This document shows positions 7,724 to 14,954 of a stretch of 17,904 nt of DNA, in pieces (positions within the stretch are counted from its first letter, which is position 1; each line of letters opens with the position of its first letter). The notes under the pieces were generated by a model. It was not told the origin of the DNA. It saw only the letters and a program-made list of their open reading frames with translations, and made no database searches. The stretch is taken from positions 269,901 through 287,804 of the forward strand of contig NZ_DHNR01000005.1 in NCBI RefSeq assembly GCF_002409645.1, read 5' to 3'. The DNA comes from Acetobacter sp. UBA5411 (GTDB taxonomy: Bacteria > Pseudomonadota > Alphaproteobacteria > Acetobacterales > Acetobacteraceae). Position numbers and translations under genes: made by a program.

Positions 7724-8296
7724 ATGGCTACCGGCGATAATGAAGATATTTTCAAACGTATTCGCTCTACATTACCTCAATCATGGTTTCCTTCATCATC
7801 CGAAAATGCAACACCAGTACTCGATGGTATTTTAACCGGACTGGCATGGCCTTGGGCTATGCTTTATAGCTTGCTGGAATACACAAACAATCAAACGCGC
7901 CTTGATACCAGCACAGGAAACTTCATAGATCTTGCCGCCTCTGATTATTTTGGAAGCAACCTACCACGACTGACAAATGAAAGTGACGCTTCTTATATAG
8001 CCCGCATAAAGCAGGAATTTTTCGTCAAGCGCAATACGCGGGAAGCATTTGATACCGTAAAAGCAGCTGATAGTACAATTGAAAAAATCACCGAGCCCTG
8101 GAGCGCGGTAGATTGCGCCTGTTATGGACGGGATCAATATGATGGTACTAGTCTCTGTTATGGTTCAAGAAGCGCTCCGGGAACGGTTTTCGTACAGATT
8201 TCAAAAGAAGCGTCACTCTCTGTCGTATCCCATGAATTAACGGATATCAAAGCAGAAGGCACAGAAGTCATGCTGGTAGTCGAAAGCTCCACTTAG
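7724..8296 (+). CDS. Mu gp48 / P2 gpI-like tail protein linking baseplate to fibres
   Basis: This 190-residue product occupies the position directly after the J-like gene, where Mu has gp48 and P2 has gpI. In those phages it joins baseplate wedges to tail fibres. Visible features are an N-terminal helical part (RIRSTLPQSWFP, LDGILTGLAWPWAMLYSLLEYTNNQTRLDTSTGNFIDLAASDYFG) and an RLTNESDASYIARIKQEFF segment like that of other tail-assembly proteins. A C-terminal beta-rich part contains two similar CYG words (CACYGRDQYDG and LCYGSRSAP). AGGA lies 7 nt upstream of the ATG, and 9 nt separate it from the J gene. The last residues (GTEVMLVVESST) end 14 bp before the convergent sensor-kinase stop, and no fibre gene follows. 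Function is from synteny plus weak sequence pattern. Confidence 0.72.
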   Translation: MATGDNEDIFKRIRSTLPQSWFPSSSENATPVLDGILTGLAWPWAMLYSLLEYTNNQTRLDTSTGNFIDLAASDYFGSNLPRLTNESDASYIARIKQEFFVKRNTREAFDTVKAADSTIEKITEPWSAVDCACYGRDQYDGTSLCYGSRSAPGTVFVQISKEASLSVVSHELTDIKAEGTEVMLVVESST

Positions 8297-8310
8297 CTAG
8301 CGCTCCAGTT

Positions 8311-9660
8311 TTACACATAATCAGAAGCTGGAAAAACAACCAGAAAGCAAACCCCTTTTTCAGGAAGGCCCGGTTGAGCATCAAGAATCTTCAATTCTGC
8401 ATTGTGCAGACGCAAAATCGAAGCCACCAGACTCAATCCCAGACCGCTGCCGGGGATATGCCTGCTTTTATCAGATCGGTAAAAGCGCGATAAAACAGCC
8501 TGCCGTTCGTCAGGCTGTATGCCGATGCCTGTATCTTCGACGGCGATAAAAGGATGATGTCCGGTCATACTGACGGAAATCCGGACCCTCCCACCAGCAG
8601 GCGTAAATTTTACGGCATTATCAACAAGATTTCCCAGCATTTCGATCAAAAGATCTCTGTCACCACTTACAAAAATCTTTTTCTCTGGGCACAGAGCCTC
8701 GAACTCAATACCTTCACTCTCTGCAATCGGCTCATAGAGATCGACAATATCGTACACAAGCTCAGCTAGATCTATTCTGGCAAATGCTGCACGCCCCTTG
8801 CTGTTATCGATCTCTGTCAGCCTCAGCAAAGCTGTGATAATCGAAAAACACTGATCAAGATTGCCGATTGCGCGTTCAATCACACCCCGCAAGGCGTCCG
8901 CTGATAAAGCCTGAGGACCAGAAAGAGCCCTTTCCAGTCCTACGCGAACACGGGCCAGAGGTGTACGCAGATCATGGGCAATATCATCCCCCACACTCCG
9001 CATATCGCGCATGAGCTGTTCCAACCGATCCAGCATCCGATTGACGCTGCCAGCCAGTCGCTGCAATTCGTCCTGTTGAGTCCCTGCGGGCAGCCGTTCG
9101 TGGATGTCTCCCTGCATGATGAGGTCGACAGCTTCATGCATCTCCTTCACACGGGTCAGAGCCCTGTGGCTCAGCCATGTTCCCGCCATAAGGGCAAACA
9201 AGACGATCGGGACAAGAGTGACGAGCGAAGCATGCCGGAGCATGAGTTTCTGCTCATCCAGAACATGCAGACTACGACCAAGCACCACAATATGTCCGTC
9301 CGGCGTTCCAGCCGCAAGAAACCTCAATGTGTAAGGACTGCCCTCCTCCGGCTCCATCACGATATTATGGAGCTTGCCATCCGCTACCAGACCCTCCGGC
9401 CATGAACGCAACTCGCCTGCAACTGGCTGATGGGATGCCGTGAAAATTCCAGCCTCATTAACGACAAGTCTCAAATCGTCCGTGGCGCGCTCGCGGATGA
9501 CATATTCAAGATGCTCTGGCGGCATCGCCAGTAGCAGTTTCATTTCCCCTTTGAGCACCTGACCGGATCGACGGAATTCGAACGATGTCATCTGCGTGTA
9601 GGTCAGACTGAACTGCACGACGATGGTGCCCAGCATCGCCAGCGCGAATGCGAGTCCCAA
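8311..9660 (-). CDS. Membrane sensor histidine kinase of a two-component system
   Basis: Senses a periplasmic signal and phosphorylates the regulator encoded just upstream. Residues counted from the TTG at 9660 show: TM1 at about 1-20, a periplasmic domain of about 125 residues, TM2 at about 145-163, then HAMP. The H-box is DDIAHDLRTPLAR with H229. The N-box is NLVDNAVKF (344-352), G1 is VEDTGIGI (374-381) and G2 is GSGLGLSL (404-411). All catalytic boxes are intact, as in the QseC/TctE class. The start is doubtful. In-frame sequence continues upstream (RLALFRTARFKLGLAF) to CTG or ATT codons at 9715-9723, just behind an AGGAG that overlaps the regulator's stop. No ATG or GTG exists there, so translation may begin at a non-standard codon near 9720. 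The ligand is unknown. Confidence 0.92.
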   Translation of the reverse strand: MGLAFALAMLGTIVVQFSLTYTQMTSFEFRRSGQVLKGEMKLLLAMPPEHLEYVIRERATDDLRLVVNEAGIFTASHQPVAGELRSWPEGLVADGKLHNIVMEPEEGSPYTLRFLAAGTPDGHIVVLGRSLHVLDEQKLMLRHASLVTLVPIVLFALMAGTWLSHRALTRVKEMHEAVDLIMQGDIHERLPAGTQQDELQRLAGSVNRMLDRLEQLMRDMRSVGDDIAHDLRTPLARVRVGLERALSGPQALSADALRGVIERAIGNLDQCFSIITALLRLTEIDNSKGRAAFARIDLAELVYDIVDLYEPIAESEGIEFEALCPEKKIFVSGDRDLLIEMLGNLVDNAVKFTPAGGRVRISVSMTGHHPFIAVEDTGIGIQPDERQAVLSRFYRSDKSRHIPGSGLGLSLVASILRLHNAELKILDAQPGLPEKGVCFLVVFPASDYV

Positions 9661-9727
9661 CTTGAAGCGCGCTGTCCGAAAAAGAGCCAGCCGATCACTC
9701 TGAAGAAAATTTTTCAGCAGAATGCTC

Positions 9728-10435
9728 CTAATCAGAAGACTGAAGGGTAAACCCTGCCCCCCGAATACTGTGAATCAGCGTCTGCTCGCCGGGCGCATCC
9801 ACCTTGCGACGTAATTTGCCGATATGCACATCCACCAGATTGGTCTGGGGCGTAAACCGATAGTTCCAGACTTCCTCAAGGAGCATCGCCCGTGTCAGAA
9901 TCTGGCCGGGACGCCGCATCAGATATTCAAGAAGCCGAAATTCTCTGGGCAATAATTCGATTTCACGCTCGTCCCGCTTCACCGTGCGATCAATGAGATC
10001 CATCGTAAGAGGACCGACACGCAGAACAGTCTGACGCGTATCGTCCGGACGTCGCAGAAGCGCTTCAATCCGGGCGATCAACTCCACCATGGCAAACGGT
10101 TTTGTCAGATAGTCATCCCCGCCCGCCTTGAGACCACTCACCCTGTCATCAACCGCTCCAAGTGCGGACAGGACAAGAACGGGGGTACGCCCGCCCTTCT
10201 GCCGAACCGTCTCAATCAGGGAAAGCCCATCAAGTTCTGGCAGCATACGATCAACGATCATGACATTGTACTGGCTGGTGAGCGCCTGTTCCAGACCCGC
10301 ACTCCCCGTCTCTTCCAAAGTCACGAAAAAACCACGGCTTTTCAGCTCTGCTGAAATTTCTTCAGCAATATCAGCATCGTCCTCGACAAGCAGAACCCTA
10401 ATCTCTTCGGCGCCATCAAGCGATGTAGTGGTCAT
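9728..10435 (-). CDS. OmpR-family response regulator
   Basis: DNA-binding partner of the adjacent kinase. The receiver domain (about residues 10-120) starts IRVLLVEDDADIAEE with the acidic pocket. It has the phospho-acceptor aspartate in VMIVDRMLPELDG (D62) and the switch lysine in DDYLTKPFAM (K112). The C-terminal winged helix (about 140-235) has PREFRLLEYLMRRPGQILTR, LEEVW and DVHIGKLRRKVD, typical of OmpR/PhoB. I place the start at 10435 rather than the ATG at 10444. AAGGA lies 8 nt before the former, whereas the latter overlaps that site. The gene precedes the kinase, with AGGAG for the kinase at its stop codon, so the two form an operon. Confidence 0.93.
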   Translation of the reverse strand: MTTTSLDGAEEIRVLLVEDDADIAEEISAELKSRGFFVTLEETGSAGLEQALTSQYNVMIVDRMLPELDGLSLIETVRQKGGRTPVLVLSALGAVDDRVSGLKAGGDDYLTKPFAMVELIARIEALLRRPDDTRQTVLRVGPLTMDLIDRTVKRDEREIELLPREFRLLEYLMRRPGQILTRAMLLEEVWNYRFTPQTNLVDVHIGKLRRKVDAPGEQTLIHSIRGAGFTLQSSD

Positions 10436-10754
10436 ATCTATCATCCTTCACCGATGCCCTGCACATGCCGATCTGACCACTAAAATCCTTTTCAGAGTCA
10501 ATGCGGGTACCACATCCCAAATCATTCCATCCCTGCGCAGGACAATGCTCTTGAACCCAGCCCGATTAAGTCCCGTTTGCGCACCGTTGACCAATCAACA
10601 GTGCGAATAAACAACCAGCACCCGCACGAAGACCACCAGCCCGTAAAAACTGTCTATGTATATAGCGGAACTGCGCCTCATTGGTTCAGACAGAAACTCG
10701 CCTCTTCATAACAACGTGTTTTGTCGTCTCCACGATATTCCGAGCAACTGATCC
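10436..10754. other. Intergenic region between the regulator gene and the metallopeptidase gene
   Basis: About 319 bases without a convincing gene; it must hold the promoter of the two-component operon. A TTGACT at 10504-10499 (minus) could be a -35 element, but I see no matching -10. The inverted repeat at 10580-10605 is listed separately. No T-rich terminator follows the metallopeptidase stop. Confidence 0.4.
10580..10605. repeat. 26-bp imperfect palindrome upstream of the two-component operon
   Basis: CGCAC-C-GTTGA-CCAA-TCAAC-A-GTGCG: two five-base arms on each side pair perfectly around one C/A mismatch and a four-base loop. No T-run follows on either strand, so it does not look like a simple intrinsic terminator. 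It could be an operator or a transcript hairpin. It lies about 145 bp upstream of the regulator start. Confidence 0.45.
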
Positions 10755-11624
10755 TCAAAGCGATGGGGCAGAAAATGTATCGCACTGCTTGATATCGCCG
10801 CTGCCAAGCCCACGACGGAACCACGTGACACGCTGGGCTGAGGTGCCGTGCGTAAAGCTGTCCGGGACCACATAACCCTGCGTCTCTTTCTGGAGCCGGT
10901 CATCACCCACTGCCGCTGCCGCATTCAGGCCGGACTCCACGTCCCCGTTTTCAAGAATATGTTTGGCGTCATCGGCCCGCTTTGCCCACACGCCTGCAAA
11001 GCAGTCTGCCTGTAGTTCCAGACGGACTGATTGACTGCTCGCTCCCCTCTGAGCCGCGCCATACTGCTGGTTCATCTGCTGCATGATGCCCAATTGATTC
11101 TGGACATGATGCCCGACCTCATGCGCCACGACGTAAGCCCGGGCAAATTCGCCACCAGCGCCTAGACGATCCTGCAATTCCTGAAAGAAACCAAGATCGA
11201 GATAGACTTTCTGGTCAGCCGGGCAATAGAACGGACCTGATGCGGTCTGCGCATAACCACATGCCGAGTTAGTGCCGCCGCTGAAAAGCACCAGATGCGG
11301 CGCATGATAGGTTTTACCCATCTGCGTGAAGTAACTGGTCCAGACATCTTCTGTAGAAGCAAGCACGCGGGCGATAAACTGCTTTTGAGCGTCATCGGCT
11401 GGTGAAGGTGCCTGAGCAACGGTCTGACTGGTCGGAGCAGAACCGGCGCTTCCTTCGAGAAGATTCAGAACAATCTGTGGATCGACGCCAAAATAGAGCG
11501 CTCCGAGGATCAGCACTACCCCGCCGATGCCGCCGATACGCAGAGGCATGCGCCCCCCGCCGCCCCCGCCAGAACCGCGCACATCCTCAATATTGCTGCT
11601 CTCGCGTTCATCATCCAGACGCAT
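10755..11624 (-). CDS. ypfJ: YpfJ-family membrane-anchored neutral zinc metallopeptidase
   Basis: Putative zinc peptidase of unknown substrate. The 289-residue protein starts with a short acidic and Gly-rich cytoplasmic segment (GSGGGGGGR). One transmembrane helix follows at about residues 28-46 (IGGIGGVVLILGALYFGV), placing the rest in the periplasm. The catalytic signature is HEVGHH: H168 and H172 bind zinc and E169 is the catalytic base. The second conserved block, LELQADCFAGVWA (about 202-214), supplies the further acidic ligand. Other family marks are SACGYAQTASGPFYCPADQKVYLDL and the C-terminal FTHGTSAQRVTWFRRGL. Length agrees with the YpfJ/KPN_02809 family. GAGG lies about 11 nt before the ATG. 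It appears to be a single-gene unit. Confidence 0.93.
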   Translation of the reverse strand: MRLDDERESSNIEDVRGSGGGGGGRMPLRIGGIGGVVLILGALYFGVDPQIVLNLLEGSAGSAPTSQTVAQAPSPADDAQKQFIARVLASTEDVWTSYFTQMGKTYHAPHLVLFSGGTNSACGYAQTASGPFYCPADQKVYLDLGFFQELQDRLGAGGEFARAYVVAHEVGHHVQNQLGIMQQMNQQYGAAQRGASSQSVRLELQADCFAGVWAKRADDAKHILENGDVESGLNAAAAVGDDRLQKETQGYVVPDSFTHGTSAQRVTWFRRGLGSGDIKQCDTFSAPSL

Positions 11625-11817
11625 AATTACGGGCCTCGTCGTGTCATTTTCAGCGCCGTTGTATCACCTGTCACCGCTTCATGGGAAACGTTGAAAACAC
11701 AGGCTTTTCCAGACACATCCCCTGAACAGGACGAAAACCCCGTAAAACGTGACGGCGGCAGTATCTCCCCTTTAACTGACCGGAGATCTGACGAGCATCA
11801 TCTTCCGGAAATCGTCT

Positions 11818-11847
11818 GAAAATGCCGCCATCCGAAGAAAGCGGCAC
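11818..11847 (-). terminator. Probable intrinsic terminator after the MFS transporter gene
   Basis: On the minus strand TGCCGC (11846-11841) pairs with GCGGCA (11828-11823) across a 12-nt loop and is followed by TTTTC. It begins 12 nt after the transporter's stop codon. The stem is short, so strength is moderate. Confidence 0.55.
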
Positions 11848-11857
11848 TTTCCGGCAA

Positions 11858-13153
11858 TCAGCTTTTTCTGACTGCCCACCCTGTCTCTTTCAGTGGCAGG
11901 GACAGTATGAGCGCAATAACAATACCGACAAGAAGCGGCATGAAGGCGTGCTGATACTCTTGGAGTGTCAGATCGGTGCTTTTACCCATCAGGGCCGAGA
12001 CAAGCGGCGACATGACACCGGTCGTGCCGAACACGAGGAAGTTCATCACGCCAGCAGCCGTCCCTTTTACTTCGGGAGGATTGGCCTCTTTCATGGAAGA
12101 AAACGGAATCATGGCCGCACCAGAGGCAATCCCCATGATAAGCGCGACCGAGTATTTCGGCATCACGCCAACCGGCAGATAAACCGCACAGATCGAACAG
12201 GCGAGAAGAACGAGCGCGCCCCCGATCAGCACCGGCTTGCGCCGTCCGATCTTGTCGGAAATCCATCCCAGTAGCGGACACCCGATCACCCACCCGATCG
12301 GCACCATCGAAACATCGGAGGCCGCAAACGCCATGGTGGTGTGCTCGCCGCCACTCAGCATGGAAGCGCCCCATCCGAGCGCGCCAATCGTCGTCGGTAC
12401 GAACAGGAGGCCACCAATCAGACCCGCATACCAGCTCTGGGGGTTGGAAAAGATGATTTTGAAGGGCTTGAGCAGATTGCTCATGGTGAGATCACCATGA
12501 TGATGCGCGCTGTCTCCGGCGTCACGCGGCATGATGACCCAGACTGCCGCCGCGAGAGCCAGTCCGATCACGCCAAAACCCAGCCAGACATGCTGCCATG
12601 CGGCATGAACCGATCCATTGGGATCGATCAGCATACGGGTCGGCTTGGAGCCGAAAGCCGCACCGGCCATACCGAGGCACTGTGTCAACCCCACGAAAAG
12701 CGCGAGCGTACGGGCCGGAAGATAACGGGCCGCGACGTAGGATGAACCGACAAACGCACAGATCGCACCGATAGCCTGAATGACGTAGCCCCCGATACCG
12801 GCGACAGCGCTTCCCTGCGCGAAGATCAGGCAGCCGACGGCAGTGATTCCGATGAAACCCGGCAAAATGGCATGTGCACCGTAACGGTCCAGCAGCACGC
12901 CAACGACAAGCGCCATCAGCGCATAAACAATGTAATAGGACGCGATCATCAGACCGAGATGGCTGTTACCCCACGCGGTCGCCAGCTCATGCTGCATGAT
13001 GCCGGGCGCTGACCGGATTGCATATTGATAGAAGTAGAACAGTGCACAGAGAAACCAGGCCAGCACATATATCGGCTGGAGTTTCTGTGGCTGTGCGGCG
13101 GGGACGGCGGTCGGTTTGGCGGACGCGCCTGCCGGTGGTGCTGTTGGCGGCAT
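11858..13153 (-). CDS. MFS transporter encoded downstream of pyruvate decarboxylase
   Basis: A 431-residue inner-membrane secondary transporter with about 12 hydrophobic segments and a short Pro/Ala-rich cytoplasmic N terminus (about 26 residues). Family marks are the loop 2-3 motif VGVLLDRYGAHAIL and its repeat in the second half, GWISDKIGRRKPVLIGG. A His-rich central loop (DSAHHHGDLT) separates the halves. GGAG lies 7 nt before the ATG. It sits 75 bp after pdc on the same strand, behind a strong hairpin, so it is probably expressed partly from the pdc transcript. The context suggests transport of an organic acid or other carbon compound. The substrate cannot be read from the sequence. Confidence 0.9.
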   Translation of the reverse strand: MPPTAPPAGASAKPTAVPAAQPQKLQPIYVLAWFLCALFYFYQYAIRSAPGIMQHELATAWGNSHLGLMIASYYIVYALMALVVGVLLDRYGAHAILPGFIGITAVGCLIFAQGSAVAGIGGYVIQAIGAICAFVGSSYVAARYLPARTLALFVGLTQCLGMAGAAFGSKPTRMLIDPNGSVHAAWQHVWLGFGVIGLALAAAVWVIMPRDAGDSAHHHGDLTMSNLLKPFKIIFSNPQSWYAGLIGGLLFVPTTIGALGWGASMLSGGEHTTMAFAASDVSMVPIGWVIGCPLLGWISDKIGRRKPVLIGGALVLLACSICAVYLPVGVMPKYSVALIMGIASGAAMIPFSSMKEANPPEVKGTAAGVMNFLVFGTTGVMSPLVSALMGKSTDLTLQEYQHAFMPLLVGIVIALILSLPLKETGWAVRKS

Positions 13154-13179
13154 GAAGTCTCCGTAAGGGATGGCGTTCA

Positions 13180-13208
13180 GACGAAACAGGCGACCCGAAG
13201 GCCGCCTG
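13180..13208 (-). terminator. Strong hairpin between pdc and the MFS gene, likely (partial) terminator
   Basis: On the minus strand CAGGCGGCC (13208-13200), loop TTCG, GGTCGCCTG (13195-13187): a nine-pair stem with one G-U pair and a UUCG tetraloop, then TTTCGTCT. It starts 21 nt after the pdc stop. The T tract is weak, so readthrough into the transporter is plausible. A stabilising 3' end for pdc mRNA is an alternative. Confidence 0.65.
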
Positions 13209-13228
13209 CCTGAAAAGCGCGAAGCGAT

Positions 13229-14926
13229 TTATTTCGCTGGCGGACGACCGTTGGCAGTCGCCACGTGGCGTCCCCACGAAATCAGTTCGCTTGTGCAGTC
13301 ATCACGAGGAATCACGCATTCGATCAGCACCGGTCCACCTTTGTGAGCAAGGGCTGTTTTGACGGCGTCATCCAGTTCTCCGATGGTCGTGGCCCGCAAT
13401 CCCTTGCCTTTGCCATCCTCGGCGTTGAACGTGTCGATGATGCCCGCGTAATTCCAGTTCTTGATGTTGTTGTAAGGACCGTCGTGGATCTCCACTTCGA
13501 TCGTGTAGCCTGCGTTATTGATCAGAAAGATGATCACCGGCAGATTCCGACGGACCATCTGGCCGACTTCCTGTGCGGTCAGTTGGAACGAGCCATCGCC
13601 AACCATAAGGATGTTGCGACGCTCCGGCGCGGCGACGGCGTAACCGAACATGGACGGCACCGACCAGCCGATATGCCCCCACTGCATTTCGTATTCCACC
13701 CGCGCGCCACGTGGCAGTTTTGTGCGGGAGACGTTGAACCATGAATCGCCTGTCTCGCCGAAAATGGTGGTTTCAGGCGTGACGATGGACTGAAGCGAGC
13801 GCTGGATGTGCTCACGCGTCAGCTTGCCATCCTTCTTGGCGTTTTCTGGCACGGTCTCCGTCACACCACCACCGATGCGCTTGTACTCGACCATCGTCGC
13901 ATCTTTCTTCGCCTTGCCGGCAAAGTGTTTTGCTACGCCGTCAAGGACATCGCGGAGATGGATGCTGTCGAAAGTCTGCTCACCGACTTTCGTAATCTCC
14001 TTGTCCGCGACAACGACGTTCGCGCCACGCGGCCATGCCGTCCAGCCTTCGGTCGAATAGTCATTGAAGATGCAGCCCAGAGCGAGAACGCTGTCTGCCC
14101 AGTTAAAGATGTCCACAACCTTTGGCGAACTCGCGCTCCCCCAGAAAGTGCCGATATAATTGGCGTGATCTTCGGGGAAAAAGCTCTTGGCGGCGCCCAT
14201 GGTGGCGACACAGCAGCCCAGAGCGTCAGCAAGACGGATGGCCGCTTCTTCAGCACCAGCCGCACGCAGCTTGCTGCCGATCAGGATGACAGGCTTTTCC
14301 TTGCCTTCGATGAATTTCGAAACCGCTTCAACAGCAGCTTTCAGCGTGGCGGCGTCAGAAGTCGGTTCGTTCAGCAGGGCGCTGATCGGGCCGGGCGCAC
14401 GGCAGGGCTGGGCGGAGACGTTGCAGGCGATTTCAATGTAGGCCGGCTTTTTCTCACGAAGGGCCGTGCGGATCGCATGATCGATCTTTTCCGGCGCATC
14501 TTCAGCGGAAATGATGGAAACAGCCGCACAGGTCAGCTCTTTTGCGATACGGAGCTGATAGCCGTAATCCGTCGTGCCGATGGTGTGATGCAGGATATGG
14601 CCGCTGGCGTGATCGTTGGAATTCGGCGCACCGGAAACGAGGATGACCGGCAGGTTCTCTGCATAAGCGCCACCAATGGCGTTCAAAGCGGAGAGAGCGC
14701 CGACACTGAACGTCACGACACAGGCAGCCGCACCATTGGCGCGGGCATAGCCTTCCGCCGAAAAGCCGCAGTTCAGTTCGTTCGAGCAGTATACCTGCTC
14801 ACAGTTCTTGTTTTCCAGAAGCTGGTCGAGCAGGACGAGATTGTAATCACCCGCCACCGCGAAATGATGTTTCAGACCGATCCGGGCGAACCGTTCTGCG
14901 AGATATGTGCCGACAGTATAAGCCAT
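13229..14926 (-). CDS. pdc: Pyruvate decarboxylase (ThDP-dependent)
   Basis: Cytosolic enzyme converting pyruvate to acetaldehyde and CO2; in acetic acid bacteria acetaldehyde is then oxidised to acetate. The 565-residue length fits bacterial PDCs. Known catalytic residues fall at the positions used in Zymomonas PDC: D27 in AVAGDYNL, E50 in CSNELNCGFSAEGYAR, and H113/H114 in GHILHHTIG. The ThDP/Mg binding motif is GDGSFQLTAQEVGQMVRRNLP...NNAGYTIE, and the glutamate of YTIEV is the last catalytic acid. Domain order is PYR (about 1-185), central (190-350) and PP (360-565). The ATG at 14926 has AGGAG 10 nt upstream. The gene starts only 28 bp after the porin stop, with no room for a full promoter in between, so it is probably transcribed with the porin or from a promoter inside it. 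Confidence 0.97.
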   Translation of the reverse strand: MAYTVGTYLAERFARIGLKHHFAVAGDYNLVLLDQLLENKNCEQVYCSNELNCGFSAEGYARANGAAACVVTFSVGALSALNAIGGAYAENLPVILVSGAPNSNDHASGHILHHTIGTTDYGYQLRIAKELTCAAVSIISAEDAPEKIDHAIRTALREKKPAYIEIACNVSAQPCRAPGPISALLNEPTSDAATLKAAVEAVSKFIEGKEKPVILIGSKLRAAGAEEAAIRLADALGCCVATMGAAKSFFPEDHANYIGTFWGSASSPKVVDIFNWADSVLALGCIFNDYSTEGWTAWPRGANVVVADKEITKVGEQTFDSIHLRDVLDGVAKHFAGKAKKDATMVEYKRIGGGVTETVPENAKKDGKLTREHIQRSLQSIVTPETTIFGETGDSWFNVSRTKLPRGARVEYEMQWGHIGWSVPSMFGYAVAAPERRNILMVGDGSFQLTAQEVGQMVRRNLPVIIFLINNAGYTIEVEIHDGPYNNIKNWNYAGIIDTFNAEDGKGKGLRATTIGELDDAVKTALAHKGGPVLIECVIPRDDCTSELISWGRHVATANGRPPAK

Positions 14927-14954
14927 GTCTTTTTATCTCCTGTTGTCCGTCCGA

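Noticed and set aside
4567..8296. Type VI secretion or extracellular contractile injection system
   Set aside because: Hub and spike are separate genes rather than a VgrG fusion, and no sheath, tube, TssK/TssM-like, ATPase or toxin gene is present; the order matches Mu-like phage baseplates.
13211..13240. Small hairpin spanning the pdc stop codon (AGCGA/TCGCT)
   Set aside because: The stem is only five pairs with a six-base loop and no adjacent T-run; the stronger hairpin at 13187-13208 explains the region better.
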